From NCBI GenBank assembly GCA_002448875.1, contig DKAS01000133.1, positions 1 to 13,070 of the forward strand: a DNA stretch of 13,070 nucleotides, read 5' to 3'. The DNA comes from Proteobacteria bacterium UBA6920 (GTDB lineage Bacteria > Pseudomonadota > Gammaproteobacteria > SG8-11). Under the pieces are notes generated by a model. That model was not told the DNA's origin. It made no database searches and saw only the letters and a list, made by a program, of their open reading frames with translations. The position numbers and the translations under genes are program-made. Below are positions 1 to 5,728 of the stretch, piece by piece. Position 1 is the stretch's first letter. Every line of letters begins with the position of its first letter.

Positions 1-932
1 TCGGTACGCATGTAGGTGATCAGACCCACCGCCTCGCCGTCGAGTTCTATACCTTCATACAGCTGCTGGGCGATGCGCATGGTGCGCTGGGTGGTAAAGC
101 CCAGCTTGCGCGAAGCTTCCTGCTGCAGGGTGGAGGTAATGAAAGGCGGCGCCGGATTGCGCTTGCGCTTTTTCTTTTCCACCTTGGCCACGCGCAGCAC
201 GCCCTTGGCGGCGGTCTGCAGCGTCTGCACTGCCTGCCGTGCCAGCGCGTCGTTATTGATGTCGAATTGGTCGAGCTTGTCGCCGCGCAGGTAGGTGAGC
301 TTGGCGGTGAATTTCTGCTCTTCTTTGTCCAGGTCGGCCTCGATGGTCCAGTATTCCTGCGCCTGGAATTTTTCGATTTCCTCTTCCCGCTCCACGATCA
401 GACGCAGGGCGGGGCTTTGCACCCGGCCGGCCGACAGGCCGCGCCGCACTTTTTTCCACAGCAGCGGCGACAGGTTGAAACCCACCAGATAGTCCAGGGC
501 GCGGCGCGCCTGCTGCGCGTTGATCAGGTCGACGGACAGCTCGCGCGGATGCTGCATCGCCTCGTTGATCGCACGTTTGGTGATTTCGTGGAAGACTACC
601 CGGCCCACGGATTTCTCTTCCAGCAGGCCCTCGTCCTTGAGAATTTCATACAGGTGCCAGGAGATGGCTTCGCCCTCGCGGTCCGGGTCAGTGGCCAGGT
701 AGAGGGTGTCGGCGTTTTTCAGCGCCTTGGCGATGGCGTCGACGTGTTTTTCATTTTTTTCGATGACCCGGTACTTCATCCGAAAGTCGTGGTCCGGGTC
801 GACCGCGCCTTCCTTAGGCAGCAGGTCACGTACATGGCCATAGGACGCCAGCACCTGAAATCCCCGACCCAGATATTTCTTGATAGTGTTCGCCTTGGCC
901 GGCGATTCGACGATTACCAGTGCTTTGCCCAT
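1..932 (-). CDS. topA: DNA topoisomerase I, N-terminal 310 residues (partial, runs off left edge)
   Basis: Type IA topoisomerase, which relaxes negative supercoils by cutting one strand through a tyrosine-DNA link. The protein starts MGKALVIVESPAKA, the typical TopA opening. The TOPRIM domain shows Glu9 and the acidic motif DPDREGE (Asp82, Asp84, Glu86) that binds Mg2+. Further conserved blocks are NAQQARR, LSAGRVQSPALR and PFITSTLQQEA. The frame ends at the window edge in LITYMRT, so the catalytic tyrosine is Tyr307 and everything C-terminal, including any zinc ribbons, lies outside. The start is fixed by homology; there is no clear Shine-Dalgarno sequence, and a 10-bp palindrome occupies that place. 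It lies downstream of smg by about 100 bp on the same strand, so it could have its own promoter or be the last gene of the LysM-dprA-smg unit. Identity is very secure. Confidence 0.97.
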   Translation of the reverse strand, partial: MGKALVIVESPAKANTIKKYLGRGFQVLASYGHVRDLLPKEGAVDPDHDFRMKYRVIEKNEKHVDAIAKALKNADTLYLATDPDREGEAISWHLYEILKDEGLLEEKSVGRVVFHEITKRAINEAMQHPRELSVDLINAQQARRALDYLVGFNLSPLLWKKVRRGLSAGRVQSPALRLIVEREEEIEKFQAQEYWTIEADLDKEEQKFTAKLTYLRGDKLDQFDINNDALARQAVQTLQTAAKGVLRVAKVEKKKRKRNPAPPFITSTLQQEASRKLGFTTQRTMRIAQQLYEGIELDGEAVGLITYMRT

Positions 933-934
933 AA

Positions 935-944
935 GTTCATGAAC
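935..944. promoter_or_regulatory. Perfect 10-bp palindrome just before the topA start
   Basis: GTTCATGAAC is a perfect palindrome lying 3 to 12 nt upstream of the topA start codon, exactly where a ribosome-binding site would be expected. It contains an out-of-frame ATG. It could be an operator half-site pair or simply chance; a 10-bp palindrome is expected more than once by chance in a window this size. Only the position makes it worth recording. Confidence 0.25.
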
Positions 945-1032
945 AATCGTTGTCTAGTGTGCCTGTTGTGAAATCCGGAAGAATGCCGGGTGATTCGTGT
1001 GTTGACTATTACGTGTCGTGATCAGTGAAACT

Positions 1033-1512
1033 TTAATGCAGGTTGCCGGGCAGTTCGTCCAGCACCATATCCTCCATCCAGGTCAGGGCTTCTTCCCGCC
1101 CCGGCTGGTTGAACATAACCATCAAGACCACCCATTTGAGCTGATCGATGTCGAAATCGTCGCTGTCCAGCGCCATGGCGCGATCGATCACCAGTTCACG
1201 GGTCTGCTGGTCGAGCACGCCGACCTGCTCCAGAAACAGGAGAAAACCGCGGCTGGTGACATCGAGCTTTTCCAGTTCCTGCGGCGCGTAGACGCGAATC
1301 GACGTGCTCGGGTTCGGCGAGGTCGCCGGCACCTGGCCGCGCAGCTTGGTCAGGTTCTCCAGCCAGTCGAAGGCTTTGTTGATCTCCGAATGAAGAAAGC
1401 CGGCTTCCTTGAGTTCTACTTTGAGCGACTCGGTATCGGAATAAAGTTTCGCATCCTCATCCATGTAGTTCTCAAAGAGATACATCAATACATCGAAAAC
1501 GTTTTCTTTCAT
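1033..1512 (-). CDS. smg: Smg family protein (DUF494)
   Basis: A 159-residue cytoplasmic protein of the Smg/DUF494 family, close to the length of E. coli Smg (about 157 residues). Recognisable blocks are FDVLMYLFENY at the N-terminus, a central SRGFLLFLEQVGVLD, then LDSDDFDIDQLKWVVLMVMF and the C-terminal ending in LH, all of which match the E. coli protein closely. The biochemical role of the family is not established. In many gammaproteobacteria it sits next to dprA, as here. The start codon is 18 nt after the dprA stop codon and is preceded by AGG about 8 nt away, so it is almost certainly co-transcribed with dprA. The protein is acidic with no membrane segment or signal peptide. Confidence 0.95.
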   Translation of the reverse strand: MKENVFDVLMYLFENYMDEDAKLYSDTESLKVELKEAGFLHSEINKAFDWLENLTKLRGQVPATSPNPSTSIRVYAPQELEKLDVTSRGFLLFLEQVGVLDQQTRELVIDRAMALDSDDFDIDQLKWVVLMVMFNQPGREEALTWMEDMVLDELPGNLH

Positions 1513-1530
1513 GTTCCCAACCTGTCAAGG

Positions 1531-2652
1531 TTATTGAGGTTTGGAGTAGCGTCCATCCAGCGCTGTGACCAATCCCTGCAATTCTAATACCAAAAGAATG
1601 GACGAAACTGCCTCGGGCGTCAATCCGCATCGGTCTATAAGTTCGTCAATAGATGCGGGCAGGCTACTCAAATTTTCAAGTACACGGCTTTGCAGGGGAT
1701 CTAAACCCCTGTCGACGCGCGGATTAAACGCCGCCGGGTCGGTCGCCGCGGGCGCTGCCTGGTTACGGATGCCGGTCAGGGGATTTAGTTCAGCGAGAAT
1801 GTCGGCGCCGGACTCCACCAGGGTCGCGCCTTCCCTGATAAGTCGATGACAACCTTGCGATTTCGTGTCGTGGACCGGACCGGGCAGGGCGAACACTTCG
1901 CGCCCCTGCTCGGCAGCAAGCTGCGCCGTGATCAGTGAGCCGCTGCGCAGGCTGGCTTGAATTACCACGGTGCCTGCGGCCAGGCCGCTGATGATACGGT
2001 TGCGTCTGGGAAAATGCCCGGGGTGCGGCGCCGCGTGCAGCGGCAGTTCCGACACCAGAGCGCCCCGTTGCGCGATGTCCGCCGCCAGAGCCTGGTTGGC
2101 TTGCGGGTACAGGCGCTGCAGACCGCTGCCCAGGACGGCGATGGTGCGACCGTTGCTGGCTTGCAGTGCGCCCCGGTGGGCGGCGGTGTCTATGCCCAGG
2201 GCCAGGCCGCTGGTGATGGCGTAGCCGGCTTCCGCCAGCTGTCGTGCCAGGCGCTGGGCGTGTTCCCGGCCGTAGCTGCTGGGGTTGCGGCTGCCGACCA
2301 GCGCCAGCTGCGCCTGACGGAGCACGTCGACATCGCCACTGAGCAGCAACAGCGGCGGCGGGTCGGGGATCTGCGCCAGCAACGGCGGGTAGCGGTGGTC
2401 ATGCAGGGTAAGCAGGTGATTGCCGGGGGTTTGCGCCCAGCGCAGGTGGAGTCGTACCTGGTTCCAGTCGGGATGACGCAGGTGGCCGGTGGCGGCCTCG
2501 CGCAGCAGGCCGGCGCCGCTGCGCGGATTGGCCAGCAGCTCGCGAGGCTGGCGGCCGGCGGCCAGCAGGCGTTGCCAGCTGCGGGGGCCGACGCCCGGCG
2601 TCAGCCAGAGAGCCAGCCAGCAGGCCAGTGGATCGTGCAGAAGTTCGCGCAT
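1531..2652 (-). CDS. dprA: DNA-processing protein DprA (Smf)
   Basis: DprA binds incoming single-stranded DNA during natural transformation and loads RecA on it. The 373-residue protein has the full three-part layout. An N-terminal SAM/helix-hairpin-like region (about 1-75) includes LTPGVGPRSWQRLL. The Rossmann-like core (about 80-290) shows LVGSRNPSSYG (Gly120-Ser121-Arg122), the ITSGLALGIDTAAH block, FPRRNRIISGL (214-224), RSGSLITAQLA and REVFALPG. A C-terminal winged helix (about 318-373) includes IDELIDRCGLTPEAVSSILLVLELQG. One core position that is often Glu (VVEA before SGSLITA) is Gln232 here. The start ATG has an AAAGGA ribosome-binding site 8 nt upstream, which sits within a hairpin. 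It follows a LysM gene by 112 nt and precedes smg by 18 nt. DprA is also common in bacteria not known to be competent, so its presence alone does not prove transformability. Confidence 0.97.
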   Translation of the reverse strand: MRELLHDPLACWLALWLTPGVGPRSWQRLLAAGRQPRELLANPRSGAGLLREAATGHLRHPDWNQVRLHLRWAQTPGNHLLTLHDHRYPPLLAQIPDPPPLLLLSGDVDVLRQAQLALVGSRNPSSYGREHAQRLARQLAEAGYAITSGLALGIDTAAHRGALQASNGRTIAVLGSGLQRLYPQANQALAADIAQRGALVSELPLHAAPHPGHFPRRNRIISGLAAGTVVIQASLRSGSLITAQLAAEQGREVFALPGPVHDTKSQGCHRLIREGATLVESGADILAELNPLTGIRNQAAPAATDPAAFNPRVDRGLDPLQSRVLENLSSLPASIDELIDRCGLTPEAVSSILLVLELQGLVTALDGRYSKPQ

Positions 2653-2653
2653 G

Positions 2654-2671
2654 TCGACAATCCTTTGTCGA
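2654..2671 (-). promoter_or_regulatory. Hairpin with the dprA Shine-Dalgarno core in its loop
   Basis: Read on the minus strand the sequence is TCGACAA-AGGA-TTGTCGA: a perfect 7-bp stem with a 4-nt loop, ending one nucleotide before the dprA ATG. The loop is the AGGA core of the only credible ribosome-binding site. If it folds in the mRNA, it would present or restrict the Shine-Dalgarno sequence and crowd the start codon. The stem has 3 G-C and 4 A-U pairs, so it would be only moderately stable. The inverted repeat is seen directly; regulation is inference. Confidence 0.45.
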
Positions 2672-2716
2672 TCGCGGGGCGGCGGCTCATCGCCGGCGCG
2701 CGCCGCTGAGTATCAG

Positions 2717-2733
2717 GCAGTAGAGCATACTGC
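2717..2733 (-). repeat. Short inverted repeat in the dprA leader
   Basis: GCAGTA and TACTGC form a perfect 6-bp inverted repeat around a 5-nt loop, in the 112-bp gap between the LysM gene and dprA. No T-run follows on either strand, so it is not a standard intrinsic terminator. It could be an mRNA fold, an RNA-processing site or an operator. An imperfect GGCC-rich stem (about 2739-2760) lies next to it, just after the LysM stop codon. Confidence 0.3.
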
Positions 2734-2764
2734 GGAATGGCCGGCTTGCAAACCCGGGCCGTCC

Positions 2765-3964
2765 TCAGGGATTGCGCACCACGTCGTACAGCTGGATGTC
2801 TTTTTCCGTGTCCATGATCAAGCCAAAGCTGACGCGATCAAAGGTTTTGAAAATCATCAACAGACCGGAACGTGTGTCGGGCAGCCGCACCGTGTCCTTG
2901 GGGTTGGGGCTGATGACGTCGCGTATGACCTCACCCTTGCGATACACCGCCAGCACATGGCCGGTTTCCATACCGTCGAATTCGCCCAGGTTCAGCACCG
3001 CCGTCTGGTACAGACCAATGCGGCTGACCGCGTCCAGCACCTCGATGATCTGACCTTCCACCGGCGTCGCCGGCGCGTGCGGCAGGAAATTGGGATTGAG
3101 GTCGCTGTCCAGAATGGGCAGTAATTTGTCGCCCAGCAGGGTTTCCCGTTCGGAGTCGGTTATCTGCAGGGTGGCCGGATCGCCGAAGCTGCGTACGACG
3201 GTGGCGCCGACATAGATGGCTTCGAAGCCCAGGATATCGTCCTCGTCGGCGCCGGGATTGCGGTAAATACGGCCGGTGCGGTACAGGCTGTAGCGGTTGG
3301 TTTTGCCCGCATCCAGATTCCGGGCGTAGATTATGTCACCGCTGCCGGAGATCAAATGCTTGTCCTCGCCGGATACCACATAGCCGGAGTTCTTCAATTC
3401 CTTTTCGCTGATCACCAGGGGTTTGGACAGGAACTGCTCGATGATCTCCATCGGTATGGTGGGGATCGCCCGGTCCTTCTGCGTGGCGCGGATGCGTGGC
3501 AGCAATTTTCCGGTGTTGGCGGCGCTGATGATTTTGCGCACGCGCTTGGGTGGTGCTTCGCTCTCGCCCGGGGGCGGGGGCGCGATTTCGCCTTCGGGGC
3601 TGGTGGGCGCTTGCGGGCTGCGCAGGGATTCCTCGCCGGGGCTGGTCAGGTTCTGGCGGTCGTCGCCGCTGGTTTCCACTACGCGGTCCAGGCGCCGCAG
3701 CACGGGTTTACCTTCCTGGTAGGACAGAACAATGATGTCGCCGGGGTAAATCAGGTGGGGGTTCTGGATCTGCGGGTTGAAATCCCAGACATCCGGCCAG
3801 CGCCAGGGGTCGCGCAGGAAGCGGGCGGAAATGCTCCACAGGGTATCGCCGGCGACGACCACATAGCGCTCGGGAGCGTCCGGATTGATGGCGATCACAT
3901 CGCTGCTGGCGATGCCGCTCCAGCTCAGGAGTAAAATCATTATGGTGGCATGGATGAGCCGCAT
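2765..3964 (-). CDS. Secreted LysM-domain protein encoded upstream of dprA
   Basis: A 399-residue protein with an N-terminal signal peptide (MRLIHATIMILLLSWSGIAS, likely cut near residues 20-22) and one LysM domain at about 33-80 (YVVVAGDTLWSISARFL, then PHLIYPGDIIVL). LysM binds peptidoglycan glycan chains. Between the two LysM halves is the W-rich insertion RDPWRWPDVWDFNPQ, which I recall as typical of the LysM proteins encoded beside dprA in gammaproteobacteria such as Pseudomonas. A proline- and acid-rich linker (about 107-140) follows, then a long C-terminal region of about 250 residues that I cannot assign to a named fold. The frame is open further upstream to 4105, but the ATG at 3964 is preferred because it begins the signal peptide and has GAGG 6 nt upstream. 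It is likely a periplasmic cell-wall-binding protein, first gene of the unit with dprA and smg; its exact role is unknown. Confidence 0.9.
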   Translation of the reverse strand: MRLIHATIMILLLSWSGIASSDVIAINPDAPERYVVVAGDTLWSISARFLRDPWRWPDVWDFNPQIQNPHLIYPGDIIVLSYQEGKPVLRRLDRVVETSGDDRQNLTSPGEESLRSPQAPTSPEGEIAPPPPGESEAPPKRVRKIISAANTGKLLPRIRATQKDRAIPTIPMEIIEQFLSKPLVISEKELKNSGYVVSGEDKHLISGSGDIIYARNLDAGKTNRYSLYRTGRIYRNPGADEDDILGFEAIYVGATVVRSFGDPATLQITDSERETLLGDKLLPILDSDLNPNFLPHAPATPVEGQIIEVLDAVSRIGLYQTAVLNLGEFDGMETGHVLAVYRKGEVIRDVISPNPKDTVRLPDTRSGLLMIFKTFDRVSFGLIMDTEKDIQLYDVVRNP

Positions 3965-3970
3965 GCGTGG

Positions 3971-3974
3971 CCTC
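3971..3974 (-). promoter_or_regulatory. Ribosome-binding site that fixes the LysM gene start
   Basis: GAGG on the minus strand lies 6 nt before the ATG at 3964. Together with the signal peptide that begins at that codon, it argues against the longer open frame starting at 4105. Confidence 0.6.
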
Positions 3975-4150
3975 GTTGTCGTGATGTCATTCCGCCGCCA
4001 GGCGGATTCCCCAGGGTCCATTACCGGTCGATCCGGAAGGGTTTGTATCATGCCGGTGGGCGTAAGTCGCGCTAACCGGTAGAATATGCACCCTATATCG
4101 ACCAAACCTATGGATTTTTAAGCCCGGGGTTCCGGTCTGCGCGCGCAGCA

Positions 4151-4165
4151 GCACGCCAGGCGTGC
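4151..4165. repeat. Palindrome GCACGCC-A-GGCGTGC upstream of def
   Basis: A perfect 7-bp inverted repeat around a single central base ends 49 nt before the def start codon. A second palindrome, TGCGCGCGCA, lies at 4138-4147. With a 1-nt centre it is a poor RNA hairpin and looks more like a binding site for a dimeric protein. No known operator was recognised. Confidence 0.3.
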
Positions 4166-4214
4166 GGCGGTGCGGCGGCGACCGACCCATAGGGGTGTAA
4201 CGGCAGAAAACAGC

Positions 4215-4718
4215 ATGGCTTTATTGAATATTTTGCATTATCCCGATCCGCGGCTGCGCCAGCAGGCGGAGGCGGTGAGCGGCGTAGGCGCCGCGGAGAA
4301 AAAACTGGTGGCCGACATGTTTGAAACCATGTACGCCGCGCCCGGTATCGGCCTGGCGGCGGTGCAGGTGAATGTGCCGCAGCGCATCATCGTTATCGAC
4401 GTCAGCGAGGACCAGTCGCAGCCTTTGTGTTTCATCAATCCGGAAATCATCCGGCGCGACGGCGAGGAACAGATGGAGGAAGGCTGTCTGTCGGTGCCCG
4501 GCGTGTATGAGCCGGTTACGCGCTATGAAAGCATCCGGGTCAAGGCTCTGGATCGCGACGGGCGGCCCTTCGAACTGGATGCTGACGGTATTCTCAGTGT
4601 CTGCATTCAGCATGAAATCGATCATCTGGACGGCAAGCTGTTCGTCGACTACCTGTCGGAAATGAAGCGCAGCCGGATTCGCAAGAAACTGGAAAAACTC
4701 AAGCGCCAGACCCTGTAA
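4215..4718 (+). CDS. def: Peptide deformylase
   Basis: Removes the formyl group from the N-terminal methionine of nascent proteins at the ribosome exit, using an Fe2+ or similar metal ion. The 167-residue protein has all three family motifs: GIGLAAVQ at 44-51, EGCLS at 89-93 with metal ligand Cys91, and HEIDH at 133-137 with ligands His133 and His137 and catalytic Glu134. It opens [15 protein letters not shown], as in other bacterial deformylases, and ends in a basic helix ([15 protein letters not shown]), the part that in E. coli contacts the ribosome. The frame is open upstream to 4170, but homology puts the start at 4215. The ribosome-binding site is weak. The fmt gene follows after 4 nt, the usual pairing of the two formyl-methionine enzymes. 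Confidence 0.98.
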   Translation: MALLNILHYPDPRLRQQAEAVSGVGAAEKKLVADMFETMYAAPGIGLAAVQVNVPQRIIVIDVSEDQSQPLCFINPEIIRRDGEEQMEEGCLSVPGVYEPVTRYESIRVKALDRDGRPFELDADGILSVCIQHEIDHLDGKLFVDYLSEMKRSRIRKKLEKLKRQTL

Positions 4719-4722
4719 ACCT

Positions 4723-5706
4723 ATGCCCTCGACCGTCACCGGCCAGCCGCCGTCACCCGCCGCACCCTTGTCCATCGTCTTCGCCGGCACGCCGGAATTC
4801 GCCGCCAGCGTTCTCGATGCCTTGTTGCAGACGCCGCATCAGTTGCGGCTGGTGCTCACCCAGCCGGATCGTGAAGCCGGGCGCGGACGCAAGCTGCGAC
4901 CCAGCCCGGTGAAGGAGCGGGCGCTGCAGGCGGGTCTGCCGGTGCTGCAGCCGCAGACCCTGCGGGATGCCGCGGTGCAGCAGCAGTTGCGCGATCTGCG
5001 GGCGGATCTCATGGTGGTGGTGGCCTATGGCCTGATTTTGCCGCCGGCGGTGCTGCAGGCGTTTCCCCTGGGTTGTATCAATGTACACGCATCGCTGCTG
5101 CCGCGCTGGCGTGGCGCCGCGCCCATTCAGCGGGCCATCGCCGCCGGCGATAGCCGCAGCGGAATCACCATCATGCAAATGGACCGGGGGCTGGATACCG
5201 GCGACATGCTGGCGGTGGAGGACTGCGAGATTTCGCCACAGGACAACGCCCAGACCCTGCATGACCGGCTGGCCGCCATTGGCGCCTCGCTGCTGTGCGC
5301 GACCCTGACCCAACTGCAGGCCGGCAACATCGAGCCCCGCAGGCAGGATGACGCTCTGGCCACCTATGCCGATAAGATAGACAAGGAGGATGGGCGCATC
5401 GATTGGCGCCAGCCGGCGGCGGCCATTGCCCTGCAGGTGCGCGCCTTCAATCCCTGGCCCGGCGCGTTTTGCCAGTTCGCCGGGCAGCAGGTCAAAGTGT
5501 GGGAAGCGCAGGCGGTGACCGGCGGCGGCAAGGCCGCGCCCGGCACTGTCGTCGCCATGGATCGCGACGGCATGGATGTGGCCAGCGGCGAGGGTCTGCT
5601 GCGCATCACCCGCCTGCAGCTGCCCGGCGGCAAAGCCATGGCAATGCGCGATTTCGTCAATGCCCGGCGCTCGCTGCAGGTCGGCGCCGTGTTCGATCTC
5701 AACTGA
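4723..5706 (+). CDS. fmt: Methionyl-tRNA formyltransferase
   Basis: Transfers a formyl group from 10-formyltetrahydrofolate to initiator Met-tRNA, making the substrate that Def later processes. The 327-residue length is slightly above the usual 310-320. The N-terminal Rossmann domain starts at SIVFAGTPEFAA (17-28). The folate-binding and catalytic block is NVHASLLPRWRGAAPIQ, with Asn120 and His122, and Asp158 completes the triad in DRGLDTGDM. The C-terminal domain that holds tRNA includes ALQVRAFNPWPGAF. The start ATG lies 4 nt after the def stop with no clear Shine-Dalgarno sequence, so translation is probably coupled to def. This start adds a 16-residue Pro/Ser-rich tail before the core; a TTG at 4768 would remove it but has no ribosome-binding site either. 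Confidence 0.98.
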   Translation: MPSTVTGQPPSPAAPLSIVFAGTPEFAASVLDALLQTPHQLRLVLTQPDREAGRGRKLRPSPVKERALQAGLPVLQPQTLRDAAVQQQLRDLRADLMVVVAYGLILPPAVLQAFPLGCINVHASLLPRWRGAAPIQRAIAAGDSRSGITIMQMDRGLDTGDMLAVEDCEISPQDNAQTLHDRLAAIGASLLCATLTQLQAGNIEPRRQDDALATYADKIDKEDGRIDWRQPAAAIALQVRAFNPWPGAFCQFAGQQVKVWEAQAVTGGGKAAPGTVVAMDRDGMDVASGEGLLRITRLQLPGGKAMAMRDFVNARRSLQVGAVFDLN

Positions 5707-5728
5707 GCCTGTTGCGGATGCTCCGACG

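Larger units (their letters stand above)
3965..4214. promoter_or_regulatory. Divergent intergenic region between the LysM-dprA unit and the def-fmt unit
   Basis: This 250-bp region separates two units transcribed away from each other and must carry promoters for both. A relatively AT-rich stretch at about 4080-4125 stands out from the GC-rich surroundings. It contains TAGAAT (4080-4085, plus strand), a fair sigma-70 -10 match, but I found no good -35 at proper spacing, so no exact promoter is called. ACCGGT occurs twice, at 4023-4028 and 4075-4080. A 6-bp inverted repeat TCCGCC/GGCGGA with a 4-nt loop lies near 3987-4002. I see no coding sequence here with a credible start signal. Confidence 0.5.

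Noticed and set aside
267..971. A 234-codon plus-strand open frame opposite topA
   Set aside because: Antisense to topA, whose identity is certain; its Phe/Val/Gln-rich product looks like reverse translation of acidic and basic stretches of TopA.
973..997. Imperfect inverted repeat between smg and topA (CCGG-rich)
   Set aside because: Arms are short and mismatched with no T-run on either strand.
1957..2709. A 250-codon plus-strand open frame opposite dprA
   Set aside because: Antisense to dprA, Gly/Ala/Gln-rich, with no domain or credible start signal.
2739..2760. Possible intrinsic terminator after the LysM gene (GGCCGG with CCGGGCC)
   Set aside because: The stem needs a bulge and no T-run follows in the direction of transcription; not enough to call a terminator.
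3965..4105. A 47-residue N-terminal extension of the LysM protein
   Set aside because: It would bury the signal peptide and run across the divergent promoter region; the ATG at 3964 has GAGG 6 nt upstream.
4170..4214. A 15-residue N-terminal extension of Def
   Set aside because: Deformylases begin close to the [10 protein letters not shown] block, as with the ATG at 4215; the extension has no homology-like pattern.
5576..5728. A 51-residue N-terminal extension of RsmB into fmt
   Set aside because: The extension is the shadow of the fmt C-terminus; the family N-terminus MNARLIAVKIL starts at 5729.
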